Part shown: positions 1 to 8,062 of the stretch, one piece after another
Position numbering within the stretch: position 1 is the first letter of the stretch
Layout: the number at the start of each line of letters is the position of its first letter
NCBI GenBank assembly: GCA_046542305.1
Contig: JBKHBQ010000101.1
Coordinates: 1-12,512 of the forward strand
Length of the DNA stretch: 12,512 nt
Reading direction: 5' to 3'
Source: JBKHBQ01 sp046542305
Lineage (GTDB): Bacteria > Bacteroidota > Bacteroidia > Bacteroidales > 4484-276
Notes under the pieces: model-generated
What the model was told of the DNA's origin: nothing
What the model saw: only the letters and a program-made list of their open reading frames with translations
Databases searched by the model: none
Program-made: the position numbers and the translations under genes

Positions 1-884
1 TCGAGGCCCACCGTTCCTTCCTCAAAAGCCTTTGGCGGCGCCACCATGCACTTGAAATCGCCGGAAGGCAAATGGATCTTCACCCTTTCGATGCCTTTTT
101 CAGAAGTGACGAACGACCCGTCGGGGAGCATGGCGATGTGCGCAGGATTGCAGCATCCGCTGAAGCCTTCGGGCTGCATGGAGGTGCGCGACCAGGTGGA
201 GACGATGTTTCCCTCGCTGTTGTATGCTTCCAGGGCATGCCTGCCGGGATTGACCACCCAAAGCTGGCCTTCCCTTCCGACAGCCAGATCGAAATAAGGG
301 CTCGGGATGATAAACCCCGGAACGCCCGCTGCCGTGTCTTTTTCACCGATGCGGTTCAGCAGGATGCCATCGCGGTCGAAACGGTAAACCACTTTATTTC
401 CGGCATCGGCCACAAACACCTCATCACCCTTCAGGGCAATGCCGGTGATCAGGACTTTTTCGTTGAGTGTTTCCCAGATACCGATCAGCCGGCCTTCCGG
501 TCCGAGCACTTCCACATGATCGCGCATGCCGAGGTAAATATCCCCGTCCTCACCCAAAGCAAGGCAGTTGATTATCCCTGGCTGGTTAAAAGTGTTCTGC
601 TGTTTTCCGGAGGCATCGAAAACCGTCAATTGGTCTTTTCCTCCCACCCAAATCCGGTCGTTGGCATCCACCGCCAGGCTGTGCGGCGTTTTCATTCCCA
701 CCGGAAAACTCAATGTTTCCTCATAGCAGAGCAGATTTTCATCCACCTCCCGCAGGGCATCCATATCGTACTCGTACGGATTTTGATATGCCTCACTTCC
801 GGTATTCAAAAAATCGAACACCATAAAAGCCACCGCGGTAAGCAGCAGCAAAACGGAGAAGGCGATGATCAGTTTCTGTTTCAT
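1..884 (-). CDS. NHL-repeat beta-propeller protein, signal-anchored (C-terminus outside window)
   Basis: Reading leftwards from the ATG at 884, the frame is open for 294 codons to the window edge, so the end is missing. Residues 4-25 form one hydrophobic segment after MKQK, which fits a signal anchor or uncleaved signal peptide, so the rest is probably periplasmic. At least four NHL-like blades are visible at about residues 68-99, 147-180, 198-231 and 248-277, with motifs such as HSLAVDANDRIWVGG, ADAGNKVVYRFD and AHIAMLPDGSFVTSEKG. A Cys pair occurs in GFSGCCNPAH (about 241-250). NHL propellers are protein- or ligand-binding scaffolds, and I see no enzymatic residues. The gene starts 14 bases after the stop of the PQQ-like gene upstream, which suggests one operon of propeller proteins. 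The exact role is unknown. Family call is firm. Confidence 0.85.
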   Translation of the reverse strand, partial: MKQKLIIAFSVLLLLTAVAFMVFDFLNTGSEAYQNPYEYDMDALREVDENLLCYEETLSFPVGMKTPHSLAVDANDRIWVGGKDQLTVFDASGKQQNTFNQPGIINCLALGEDGDIYLGMRDHVEVLGPEGRLIGIWETLNEKVLITGIALKGDEVFVADAGNKVVYRFDRDGILLNRIGEKDTAAGVPGFIIPSPYFDLAVGREGQLWVVNPGRHALEAYNSEGNIVSTWSRTSMQPEGFSGCCNPAHIAMLPDGSFVTSEKGIERVKIHLPSGDFKCMVAPPKAFEEGTVGL

Positions 885-898
885 ATCGTGTTGTTGGG

Positions 899-2326
899 TT
901 ATCTGTTTTTCCGCACATCGAGACAAACCATTTTTTTGGCATCGCGCATAAGCAGGTATCCATCGGCAATGGCAATGGGCCCCCAGGCATCGTGTCCTTC
1001 GATGATGCGCGCCCTGTCGAGGATCTGTAATCCATGGCCGGTGATTCGCCCGATGTTGAGCGTGCCGTCGTCGTCGAGGATGAAGATCTTTCCGTCGGCA
1101 AGGATGTACGGACCCAGCCCGAAACGCTCCTCCTTACCGCTGGTCCACAGGTATTCGGTACAATCGGCAGGATCGCAGCAAACGAGTTGATTGCGGTATC
1201 CGCCTGCGTCCTTGGGCAGAATTGCCACTAATTTCCCATCGACCAGCAAGGGTGTCTGCTGTTCGGAAGCCATGCCGTCCCTGGGTTTATAAGTCTGAAG
1301 GATCTTTACGCCGAGCTGATCGCCATCCTGAATCAGTTGCAGCATTGCCGCACCGGCGCCATATCCTGCAGTCATAAATATTTTTCCATCCTCCAGGATC
1401 ACCGGCGAAGGTGCTACCACCGCCGGAGCAAATTCCCTGGTTTTCCAGAGTAGTTTCCCCGCTTCGCCCCGTTCGGCCGATATACCGCAAATCCCGCCAA
1501 CGGCAGCATACACGTACATCTTCTTTCCGCCGAATTCCATCGGAATCACCGAGGAGTGCGACATTTTCCATCCATCGGGATTGGGGGCCTCCCACAGCAC
1601 CTCTCCACTGGCGCAATCCACACCGATCATCAGCGCGCTGCCGCCGGGGGCAATCACCGCGACATCACCGTCAATAAAAGGGCACTGGCCGGTGTACCAG
1701 AATGGGATCTCCGTGCCGTAGGTTTCCACCAGGTCGATCCCCCACAAAAGGTCCCCGTTTTTGGAATCGGCGCACATTACATGGCCGCGCGGCCCGATGG
1801 TAAGCACATACTTATCCGTTACTGCCGGAATAGTCCTTGACATGCCGTGATTACGTTTCACCTGAACATTGTAAGACCGCTTCCAGAGTTCCTGCCCCGT
1901 TTCCAGTGCGAAACAACGGAGGGCATCGGCTTTTTTGGCCTCATCGTAATCGAGCAGGTAAACCCTGCCGTTGTAAATGGCAGGAGCAGCATGCCCTTCG
2001 CCCAGAAGCACCTCCCACAGGATCGTTGGTTCGGGCTGCCAATTATCGATGAGCGGGATGTTTTCCTTGTTGATGTTGTCGAAATCCTGTCCGCGGAAGT
2101 TGGTCCATTTTCCTGTGAGTGTGGATTCATGTTCGGCATAGTTGCTGAATTTCTCCCCGATCAGCACCTGCTCATTACTGGACTCAGATTTTGGCGGACG
2201 GTTATCCAGCCCGGGCTCATGCCTTTGCAGGTCCTTCACCGGATCGTAGGTGAACCAGTACAGGAATACGCCCGCTGCCACGGCGGCAAAAAGATAAACG
2301 ATATATTTTTCGAGTTTTTCGGTCAC
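899..2326 (-). CDS. Membrane-anchored PQQ-like beta-propeller protein
   Basis: A 475-residue protein starting at GTG (2326). In this frame the next stop upstream is near 2392 with no ATG between, so GTG is the best start. Residues 9-26 (YIVYLFAAVAAGVFLYWF) form a single membrane segment, so the propeller should face the periplasm. PQQ-like blades with the GxxxWxxx docking pattern recur, for example ALETGQELWKRSY, DSKNGDLLWGIDL and DCASGEVLWEAPN. Proteins of this fold either bind PQQ as alcohol or sugar dehydrogenases or act as scaffolds such as BamB. I see no convincing dehydrogenase active-site signature and no haem-binding CxxCH, so scaffold or sensor is as likely as enzyme. The gene lies two bases after the stop of the short paralogue and 14 bases before the NHL gene, so it is very likely co-transcribed and perhaps translationally coupled. 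Confidence 0.85.
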   Translation of the reverse strand: MTEKLEKYIVYLFAAVAAGVFLYWFTYDPVKDLQRHEPGLDNRPPKSESSNEQVLIGEKFSNYAEHESTLTGKWTNFRGQDFDNINKENIPLIDNWQPEPTILWEVLLGEGHAAPAIYNGRVYLLDYDEAKKADALRCFALETGQELWKRSYNVQVKRNHGMSRTIPAVTDKYVLTIGPRGHVMCADSKNGDLLWGIDLVETYGTEIPFWYTGQCPFIDGDVAVIAPGGSALMIGVDCASGEVLWEAPNPDGWKMSHSSVIPMEFGGKKMYVYAAVGGICGISAERGEAGKLLWKTREFAPAVVAPSPVILEDGKIFMTAGYGAGAAMLQLIQDGDQLGVKILQTYKPRDGMASEQQTPLLVDGKLVAILPKDAGGYRNQLVCCDPADCTEYLWTSGKEERFGLGPYILADGKIFILDDDGTLNIGRITGHGLQILDRARIIEGHDAWGPIAIADGYLLMRDAKKMVCLDVRKNR

Positions 2327-2328
2327 CT

Positions 2329-2679
2329 TTATGAATTTGCTGGAATATTGTACACAGCCATGCTGTTGGCATAGCGGAGGTATAGTTTTTCATTGTAAAT
2401 AACAGGATGTGCCAGATAATCACGCTTTTTACCAATCGGCCTTAATTTGCTGGTGGCGGTGCTAAAAATTCTTTCAGAAGTAACCGCTGCGGAGGTATAA
2501 CCCAGTACCAGGCTTTTGTAGCTCCAGAGCTTTTCGGGGCCGTTTTCGAACCATCCGCCCAACAGGTTCGTTTCATGACCCACACCGTCCCGGTCGGGTC
2601 CGCGCCATAGGCTGATTACGGTTTTGCGGCCACACTGGATCATCAGCAAAGCCAGAAAAATGCAAATTATAGTTCTCAT
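2329..2679 (-). CDS. Internally deleted PQQ-like propeller paralogue, possible lipoprotein
   Basis: A 116-residue ORF from ATG 2679. Residues 25-72 match the start of the mature neighbour at 4004-2790 (WRGPDRDG, GPEKLW against GPELLW, SAAVTSERIF against SAAVTSDRIF). Residues about 91-114 match the last 25 residues of that neighbour (AHPVIYNEKLYLR against AHPVIHDKKLYVR; MAVYNI against MVYSI). The central 290 or so residues, nearly the whole propeller, are absent, with STATSKLRPIGKKRD at the junction. The N-terminus is hydrophobic and ends in MIQC at residues 15-18, a possible lipobox with an unusual Gln before Cys. The frame is intact and the DNA has diverged from the neighbour, so this is not a fresh copy. 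It may be a remnant or a small protein with a kept function. It cannot form a propeller on its own. Confidence 0.65.
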   Translation of the reverse strand: MRTIICIFLALLMIQCGRKTVISLWRGPDRDGVGHETNLLGGWFENGPEKLWSYKSLVLGYTSAAVTSERIFSTATSKLRPIGKKRDYLAHPVIYNEKLYLRYANSMAVYNIPANS

Positions 2680-2763
2680 AGTTTATAGCATATCATTCAT
2701 ACACATGAAATTCCTGATCACGTGAATTTTTTTCTGACTGCTATCTGAAAAGACACGAAGCGC

Positions 2764-2785
2764 TGCAGGCTGTCAAAAGCCTGCA
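2764..2785. terminator. 8-bp hairpin between the PQQ genes
   Basis: TGCAGGCT and AGCCTGCA pair perfectly around a six-base loop, just after the stop of the 404-residue propeller gene. There is no T-run on either side, so it is a weak terminator at best. It may instead trim expression of the downstream genes or protect the 3' end of the first message. Confidence 0.35.
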
Positions 2786-2789
2786 CATC

Positions 2790-4004
2790 CTATTGCGCTG
2801 CTATGGAATATACCATCAGCGAGGTGCCGTGCCGGACATACAGCTTTTTGTCATGGATGACCGGATGCGCCCAGTGCTGGTCTTCGCCGTAAGGTACTTC
2901 GAAGGTGCTGACAGTATTGATTTTGCCGTTCTCCGGGCGGGCAAGCACGATCTTGCCGTCTTCGCCGTAAAGGTATAACATGCCGTCGGCGGCGATGATG
3001 GTTCCTTTCTTGATCAGGTTTTCGCCGAAGGTTTTTTCCCCGGTTTCCCAATCAAGGGCGTACCATTTGAAGCCATTGTCGGCGGAACCGTAGATGTAGC
3101 CGTCCATCACAATGAAACCACCCATGCGGTTGTCGATGTCAACGTTTTGCCATATCTCAGTTACACCTGTTCCGTCCTCATTCATTTCCAGCATCACACC
3201 GCCCTTGCCGTATCCGCTCATGCAATACACTTTTCCGTCCTGATAATAGGGGGTATTGGCATGTACCGAATACTTGTTGGGCCAATGGAAGCTCCACAGC
3301 ATCTTTCCGTCGTTCACGTCAATGCCCAGGATGGAGCTCGCCGACTGGGTGAGCAGGATTGTGCGCCCGTTGTGGTCGATCACCACCGGGGAACAATATG
3401 CGCTTTCCTCGCCTTCGACCTTGCAATTCCAGATCAGATCACCGCTGTTCATATCCACTGCCAGAACATTGTACTCCTTTCCGCCGGGCATACAAAACAA
3501 CATGTTTTCGTGATAAGCAAGGTTTTCGGTGACGCCCCATTTGATGTTGGGCGCATCATATTTTTCCAGCACATCAGCTTCCCAGATGATCTTACCGTTT
3601 CCGGCATCCATACAGAAGAGTTTTCCGTATGAACTTATCATGTAAAGGCGGTCGCCGATCACCAGTGGAGTGGAACGTACGCCGGGCCAGCTTTCCAACC
3701 ATTCTTTACCGAACTTTGAATTCCATAACAGGTTGCCATCATGATCGAAAGCAAACACATATCCGTCGCCGTCGATGGTGCCTGCGGTGAAAATCCTGTC
3801 GGACGTAACAGCAGCCGAAGCATGTCCGGGACCCAATGCATCGAAATGCCAGAGCAGTTCGGGGCCGTCTCCAGGCCAGGTCTTAAGCAATCCTTCTTCA
3901 TGATAGATCCCGTCGCGATCGGGGCCGCGCCATTGAGCCACCTCCTGCGAAACCGCGATCATGCTGCAAATCATTAAAACCAATGTAAGTATTTGTTTCG
4001 CCAT
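2790..4004 (-). CDS. Secreted PQQ-like beta-propeller protein
   Basis: A 404-residue protein. The first 20 residues (MAKQ, a hydrophobic stretch, then AVSQE) look like a type I signal peptide, so it should be exported. The mature protein opens with WRGPDRDG, frequent in Bacteroidota and Planctomycetota proteins of the PQQ_2/outer-membrane-biogenesis-BamB type. Repeated blade motifs include VFAFDHDGNLLWNSKF, CMDAGNGKIIWEADV, AVDMNSGDLIWNCKV, GIDVNDGKMLWSFHW and ALDWETGEKTF, giving roughly a full propeller. The closing strand HWAHPVIHDKKLYVRHGTSL probably velcro-closes with the N-terminal strand. No metal or haem site is obvious, so it may be a scaffold or a sugar/alcohol dehydrogenase-like protein; the sequence does not decide. 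It is the first gene of the minus-strand propeller cluster, with 201 bases to the divergent methyltransferase. The 110-base gap to the next gene contains a hairpin. Confidence 0.88.
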   Translation of the reverse strand: MAKQILTLVLMICSMIAVSQEVAQWRGPDRDGIYHEEGLLKTWPGDGPELLWHFDALGPGHASAAVTSDRIFTAGTIDGDGYVFAFDHDGNLLWNSKFGKEWLESWPGVRSTPLVIGDRLYMISSYGKLFCMDAGNGKIIWEADVLEKYDAPNIKWGVTENLAYHENMLFCMPGGKEYNVLAVDMNSGDLIWNCKVEGEESAYCSPVVIDHNGRTILLTQSASSILGIDVNDGKMLWSFHWPNKYSVHANTPYYQDGKVYCMSGYGKGGVMLEMNEDGTGVTEIWQNVDIDNRMGGFIVMDGYIYGSADNGFKWYALDWETGEKTFGENLIKKGTIIAADGMLYLYGEDGKIVLARPENGKINTVSTFEVPYGEDQHWAHPVIHDKKLYVRHGTSLMVYSIAAQ

Positions 4005-4115
4005 ACCTCTCAGATATTTGAGCAGTTTTTCCCTTAATGAATTTCAATATTAAACGAAATTCTTTAAATAATCATCTTAGAACGTGGAATTTAGTTTTAT
4101 TCAAAATAGTAAGGG

Positions 4116-4145
4116 TTTGTAAGCAGGAATGGCATGGTATTTTCG
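4116..4145 (+). promoter_or_regulatory. Candidate Bacteroidota-type promoter for the methyltransferase
   Basis: TTTG at 4116-4119 and TATTTTCG at 4138-4145 are 18 bases apart, close to the known Bacteroides -33 TTTG / -7 TAnnTTTG pattern with one mismatch in the -7 box. The ATG lies about 60 bases further on. The divergent gap 4005-4205 must also hold the promoter for the propeller genes, but on that strand I see only a poor match (TAATATTG near 4045-4052). Confidence 0.35.
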
Positions 4146-4205
4146 ATGCTGGCGGAATGAGTATCGGGGGAAGAACCCGGCAACCTACAAAGTAATATAA
4201 GAACT

Positions 4206-5009
4206 ATGCACGAAGAAGTAAGAAACTATTATAATGAACATGTAAATGAGGAGGATCAACGGCTGAACCAACATCCGTTTGAACTCCCGGTTATGATGCG
4301 TTTCATAAAAAAATACCTGAATCCGGGCAACTATATTTTTGATGTGGCCTGCGGTACCGGACGCATAGCCCAGAAATTGCTGAAGAAAGGTTATTTCATG
4401 GGCCTGAACGACATATCGGATGAGAACATCAGGTTATGCAGGGAACGGCTGGGCAACAACCGCAATATTCTTTTCATCAGCCGCTCTGATGCGCTGGAAA
4501 GCACCGACTGGAGCCGTGAGAAGTGGGATTGCATATTTATTCTGGGGCCGCTCTATCACATGGTGAGTAAGGAAAAACGCCTGAAAATACTCAAGCTGGC
4601 TAAGGAACATGTAAAACAGGGCGGATATGTTTTTTCATCTTTCATGACGCGGATCGGGGCGCTGGTGTACGGGTTGAAAAACAATCCGGACGGCATCCGC
4701 TATCCCGACGGCGCAAAGAAACTCTGGGAAACCGGCACCGACGACAAATTTGTGGAAGCCACCGAATGGTTTACCCACGCCTATTTTGCCCATCCCGAAG
4801 AGGTGAATCCGCTCATCAAAAAAGCTGGACTGATCCCGCTGCACCTGGCAGGGGCGGAAGGCATTTTCGGTGAACGCTTTGAGCTTTATCACGAAATGGA
4901 TGACGAACTTAAACAACCCTGGATGGATTTTGTAGTGGAAAACTGCGAGGACGAACATATGGTGCACAACGCCAAGCACCTGCTTAGCATTTCAATGAGG
5001 CCTGAATAA
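4206..5009 (+). CDS. Class I SAM-dependent methyltransferase
   Basis: A 267-residue cytosolic protein with no signal peptide or membrane segment. Motif I, the SAM-binding glycine loop, is IFDVACGTGRIAQ at residues 44-56, followed by the acidic end of strand 2 (GLNDIS, 66-71). Residues about 107-119 (WDCIFILGPLYHM) match motif IV and the GPLYH segment common in small-molecule methyltransferases of the Methyltransf_11/25 type. The C-terminal third (HAYFAHPEEVNPLIKKAGL, 191-209) looks like the usual substrate-cap helices before a final strand. Length is normal. Nothing in the sequence or neighbours identifies the substrate. The gene stands alone on the plus strand and converges on osmC, sharing the hairpin after its stop. 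Confidence 0.85.
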   Translation: MHEEVRNYYNEHVNEEDQRLNQHPFELPVMMRFIKKYLNPGNYIFDVACGTGRIAQKLLKKGYFMGLNDISDENIRLCRERLGNNRNILFISRSDALESTDWSREKWDCIFILGPLYHMVSKEKRLKILKLAKEHVKQGGYVFSSFMTRIGALVYGLKNNPDGIRYPDGAKKLWETGTDDKFVEATEWFTHAYFAHPEEVNPLIKKAGLIPLHLAGAEGIFGERFELYHEMDDELKQPWMDFVVENCEDEHMVHNAKHLLSISMRPE

Positions 5010-5016
5010 ACAAAAA

Positions 5017-5055
5017 AACCGCAACCTGATCCGGAAATTCCGGAAGGTTGCGGTT
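5017..5055 (-). terminator. Rho-independent terminator for osmC, possibly bidirectional
   Basis: AACCGCAACCT (5017-5027) pairs with AGGTTGCGGTT (5045-5055), and an inner CCGG/CCGG stem tops the hairpin. On the minus strand the stem runs straight into a T-run (the A-run at 5012-5018), which makes this a strong terminator for osmC, whose stop is 21 bases away. It starts 7 bases after the methyltransferase stop, so it may also stop that transcript, although the plus-strand side lacks a T-run. Confidence 0.8.
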
Positions 5056-5076
5056 CGTATTCACCAAAAATCCTGA

Positions 5077-5505
5077 TTAAACAAGTTCGGCTTCCAGCCT
5101 GATGTTTGTTCCTTTCAAAGCTTTTGAAACCGGACAATTTTCTTTGGCATCATTAGCCATTTCTTTAAATTTATCTTTTTCGATCCCAGACACTCTTCCC
5201 CTGGTTTTCAGCATGATTTCGGTGATGGCGAATGCGTCGCCGGTTTTAGCCAGGGTTACCTCGGCACTGGTTTCTATTTTATCGGGCTTGAAGCCTGACT
5301 GGTCGAGGGCGTGTGCCAGGGCCATCGAAAAGCAGCTTGCATGCGCCGCTCCTATCAATTCCTCTGGACTCGAAGCACTTTTATCGTCCTCAAATCGCGA
5401 ATGAAAATTCATGGATCCTTCGTATCCGCTGGTCTTCAGCGTAAATTTCCCTTTTCCTTCAATCAGATTTCCCTGCCAGCTTGCATTTGCATGATGTTTA
5501 CTCAT
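5077..5505 (-). CDS. osmC: OsmC/Ohr-family peroxiredoxin (OsmC type)
   Basis: A 142-residue protein, almost the same length as E. coli OsmC (143) and collinear with it throughout. OsmC reduces organic hydroperoxides with a pair of cysteines in the cytosol. Both are present: Cys58 in EELIGAAHASCFSMALAHAL and Cys124 in AKENCPVSKAL. The Arg and Glu that activate the peroxidatic Cys are seen as Arg37 (SRFED) and Glu49 (PEELIGAAH). AFAITEI and VSGIEKDKF also match the E. coli protein. The pattern fits the OsmC subfamily better than Ohr. ATG 5505 gives the family's normal N-terminus (AxWQGN). It is monocistronic, ended by the hairpin at 5017-5055. The upstream gap contains the TTTGGCACAG element discussed in the findings. 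Confidence 0.93.
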   Translation of the reverse strand: MSKHHANASWQGNLIEGKGKFTLKTSGYEGSMNFHSRFEDDKSASSPEELIGAAHASCFSMALAHALDQSGFKPDKIETSAEVTLAKTGDAFAITEIMLKTRGRVSGIEKDKFKEMANDAKENCPVSKALKGTNIRLEAELV

Positions 5506-5834
5506 AATGAATTTTTTTAGGTTTTGTATTTCGTTTTACTTCATTTGTTCATTCCTACATCTGTGCCAAAAACACCACCCGATATAGCCGCAACATTATA
5601 CCTTTCCTTTAGCAGCCATTGTTTTTTGAATGTGCAGATATTTCTACAGATAAACCCCGGTATTGACGGATTTGTTCAGCGATGTCTGAAGAATTAAGCG
5701 CGGCCACCAACACATCAATGATCCGCTCTTCACGATGCCGGGGCCGCGTGGTGGGTTTTAATGAGAGCCCGGTACATTTTTACTACCCTGGCAGGATAAT
5801 TTCAATGACCATAGCGCTAATAAAAAATGTAATT
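5506..5834. other. Divergent intergenic region between osmC and the SDR gene
   Basis: 329 bases with no credible gene. The SDR frame stays open back to 5682, but that stretch has no SDR-like sequence and is read here as leader. It should hold both promoters. On the osmC side TTTGGCACAG occurs at 5561-5570 (minus). On the SDR side TGGCAGGATAATTTCA at 5789-5804 resembles a sigma-54 site but lacks the -12 GC. Neither is a secure promoter call. Confidence 0.5.
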
Positions 5835-6599
5835 ATGATGAAAAGATTAAATGAAAAAACAGCTGTGATTACCGGAGGAGCCGGTGCTCTTGGAAAATCG
5901 ACCGCGAAACGTTTTTTGGATGAAGGGGCCAGCGTGATGCTGGTTGACCTGAAAGAGGATGACCTCAAAACTGCTGTTGAGGAGTTGGGTGGCGACCGTG
6001 CTTATTATGCAGTTGCCGATGTTAGTAAAGTCGATGATGTACAAAATTATGCAGATGCAGCCCGACAGCACTTCGATAAGGTGGATATTTTTTTCAACAA
6101 TGCCGGCATCGAAGGTGTGGTAAAGCCCATTACCGAATATCCGGTTGAGGAATTTGACAAAGTGATAGCCGTAAATATTCGTGGCGTCTGGCTGGGAATG
6201 AAGTACATGATCCCGCTGATGAAAAAAGGAGGAAGCATCATCATTTCCTCATCGGTAGCCGGCCTGCGCGGCACTGCCAACGTAAGCGCCTATGTAGCCA
6301 GCAAGCATGCACTTGTAGGCATCATGCGTACTTGCGCATTGGAATTGGCAGGTAACGGTATCCGCGTGAATACCATTAACCCCTCGCCCGTCGATAACAG
6401 GATGATGCGTTCGCTCGAAAAAGGCTTCAACCCCGACGAATCTGAAGAAGCCAAAAAACAGTTCGAACAAATGATCCCGATGGGCCGTTATGCTGCAAAT
6501 GAAGACATCGCCAGCCTCGTTACATTTTTGGCCGGCGACGAAAGCCGGTTTATCACCGGAACCGTAAATTTGGCCGACGGTGGAATGACTGCCAAATAA
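5835..6599 (+). CDS. Classical short-chain dehydrogenase/reductase, NAD(H)-type
   Basis: Two ATGs lie in tandem at 5835 and 5838; either gives about 254 residues, the normal length for a classical SDR, whereas an in-frame ATG at 5682 would add 51 residues with no family resemblance. Numbered from 5838: glycine motif TGGAGALG at 12-19, Asp37 at the end of strand 2 (LVDL), which favours NAD(H) over NADP(H), NNAG at 87-90, Asn113, Ser139, and YVASK with Tyr152 and Lys156. The full Asn-Ser-Tyr-Lys tetrad is therefore intact. The C-terminus ITGTVNLADGGM (239-250) is the usual end. The substrate-binding loop after NPSPVDNRMM is fairly long. Relatives include FabG-like and levodione-reductase-like enzymes; substrate not assignable. 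It is a single plus-strand gene. Confidence 0.9.
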   Translation: MMKRLNEKTAVITGGAGALGKSTAKRFLDEGASVMLVDLKEDDLKTAVEELGGDRAYYAVADVSKVDDVQNYADAARQHFDKVDIFFNNAGIEGVVKPITEYPVEEFDKVIAVNIRGVWLGMKYMIPLMKKGGSIIISSSVAGLRGTANVSAYVASKHALVGIMRTCALELAGNGIRVNTINPSPVDNRMMRSLEKGFNPDESEEAKKQFEQMIPMGRYAANEDIASLVTFLAGDESRFITGTVNLADGGMTAK

Positions 6600-6616
6600 C
6601 CTGTAAATACAGTCAC

Positions 6617-6662
6617 AAAAAAAAATGGAACCTAAATCCAGGGGTAGGATTTAAGTTCCATT
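6617..6662 (-). terminator. Rho-independent terminator for the FAD oxidoreductase run
   Basis: TGGAACCTAAATCC (6626-6639) pairs with GGATTTAAGTTCCA (6647-6660) with one mismatch around a seven-base loop. On the minus strand the stem is followed by nine T residues (A-run 6617-6625). It lies about 100 bases after the oxidoreductase stop and 26 bases after the SDR stop, so it may also end the convergent SDR transcript. Nothing else is seen in 6663-6759. Confidence 0.8.
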
Positions 6663-6759
6663 ACAATAATCAATCTGCAATAATCTGATGGAAATGAAAA
6701 TGAATTATCTATACAAGTTGCCACAAGATTGCCGGGTTGCTTTTGATAAACAGGCTTTG

Positions 6760-8016
6760 TTAGAATTCATTTCCGAATTGTTGTGTATTTAATACCAGAT
6801 CTTTCATTTCCACATCAGTGTTATCGATCTTATCCTTGTCGATGTTCATTTTGTTTTTAATCCATTCGCGGGCAAACTTTCCCTCTTCTTCAGGGCGGGT
6901 ACTCATCACGAAAGCGGCCACCAGGCGTTGCCCGTCGAACCACCAGGTGCTGAAATCGCCCCTTTCCATATCACCGCGATTACGGGCCACATCGGCAGTT
7001 TCATTATCTCCGTAATATTCGTACGAATATTCGAACACATCCGAAAAAAAGTACGGCAGGAAGATGTAAGGTTCGCGCTTGCCTGTCATCACTTTAGCCA
7101 CGTGCGTACCTTGTTCGAAAGCATGCTCCCAGTGCTCGATGTGTCGCATTTTATCGAAGATCATATCCGGGAATTCCACTACATCGCCGGCGGCATATAC
7201 ATCCGGAATATTGGTTTCGCAATATTCGTTCACCACGATACCTGTATTGATGTTGAGCCGTGTGCCCTCAAAAAGCTTTACCTCAGGTTCCACACCGATT
7301 CCAGCAACAACCATATCTGCTTTCAGCCGCTTTTTGGATTTCAGCTCTACTTCTTCCACTTTTCCATCTCCATGCAAAGCGATTACTTTGTCATTAAAAA
7401 TGATTTCGATGCCTTCCTGGCGAAACTTCTGCTGAAAGAACGAAGCAATATCGGCAGTGGCAAACATAGGCAGCAACCGGTTTTCGGGCACGATCATCGT
7501 TACTTTCGCCCCCAGTTGTACTAAGCCGGAAGCCGTTTCGGTACCTATATATCCACCGCCCAAAACGATGGCACGTTCGGCATTTTTGGCTGCCTCACGA
7601 ATCCTGTCAGAATGCTTTACATTTCGCAGATAATAAACATTGTCCAGATTGCTCCCCTTAACTGACAGCGTGCGGAGCGCCGATCCGGTAGCAATCAATA
7701 ATTTTTCGTATTTGATGATTTCGTCATTGTCGAGCTTTATTTTCCTGTCGCCAAAATCAACTGCCATGGCACAGGTTTCGAGTAATACATCCACACCGCG
7801 AAGCTGGTAAAAGTCTTTTTTGTTAATCAACAGCCAGTCGTCGTTGTCATCATCTTTCAGATAGTCCTTTGACAGTGGCGGGCGGTTCATCGGCAGAATC
7901 GATTCAGCAGATATGATGCAGAGTTCGCCGCTGGGCACACCCTGTTCCACAAATTCTTTCGCTGCGTATCCGGCAGTGGTTCCCCCGCCTAAAATTACAT
8001 ACTTATAACTTTTCAT
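6760..8016 (-). CDS. FAD-dependent NAD(P)H oxidoreductase, ferredoxin-reductase/AIF type
   Basis: A two-dinucleotide-domain flavoprotein of 418 residues from ATG 8016. The frame extends to a TTG at 8043, but the ATG directly precedes the first strand (KYVILGGGTTAGYAA), so I use it. FAD-binding motifs: GGGTTAGY (10-17), RPPLSKDYL (45-53, typical of BphA4, putidaredoxin reductase, plant MDAR and AIFM3), the ATG motif LLIATGSALR (107-115) and VYAAGDVVEF (273-282). The NADH motif is VLGGGYIGTETA (151-162); Glu178 after the second strand favours NADH. PYFFSDVFE (321-329) begins the reductase C-terminal domain. Such enzymes pass electrons from NADH to a ferredoxin, Rieske protein or small quinone, but no ferredoxin gene is in view. 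It is the last gene of a run with the small ORF (8254-8063) and the baeRF gene. Confidence 0.88.
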   Translation of the reverse strand: MKSYKYVILGGGTTAGYAAKEFVEQGVPSGELCIISAESILPMNRPPLSKDYLKDDDNDDWLLINKKDFYQLRGVDVLLETCAMAVDFGDRKIKLDNDEIIKYEKLLIATGSALRTLSVKGSNLDNVYYLRNVKHSDRIREAAKNAERAIVLGGGYIGTETASGLVQLGAKVTMIVPENRLLPMFATADIASFFQQKFRQEGIEIIFNDKVIALHGDGKVEEVELKSKKRLKADMVVAGIGVEPEVKLFEGTRLNINTGIVVNEYCETNIPDVYAAGDVVEFPDMIFDKMRHIEHWEHAFEQGTHVAKVMTGKREPYIFLPYFFSDVFEYSYEYYGDNETADVARNRGDMERGDFSTWWFDGQRLVAAFVMSTRPEEEGKFAREWIKNKMNIDKDKIDNTDVEMKDLVLNTQQFGNEF

Positions 8017-8062
8017 GGATTTGAGGTTGTTTGCTTTATTCAAAATTTCAATTTTAATTCAA

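Noticed and set aside
72..1190. Long plus-strand ORF (372 codons) over the left edge
   Set aside because: It is antisense to the NHL gene and the end of the PQQ-like gene, both of which show clear family motifs; its own product has no recognisable domain and is rich in His, Ser and Arg as antisense frames in such genes are.
5682..5834. In-frame upstream extension of the SDR gene to ATG 5682
   Set aside because: The 51 extra residues have no SDR similarity, while the tandem ATGs at 5835/5838 directly precede the first beta strand.
6928..7524. Plus-strand ORF of 198 codons inside the oxidoreductase gene
   Set aside because: Antisense to a gene with complete FAD and NADH motifs; no domain recognised.
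8017..8043. TTG start at 8043 for the FAD oxidoreductase
   Set aside because: ATG 8016 places the first FAD-binding strand at the very start, as usual in this family, and needs no rare start codon.
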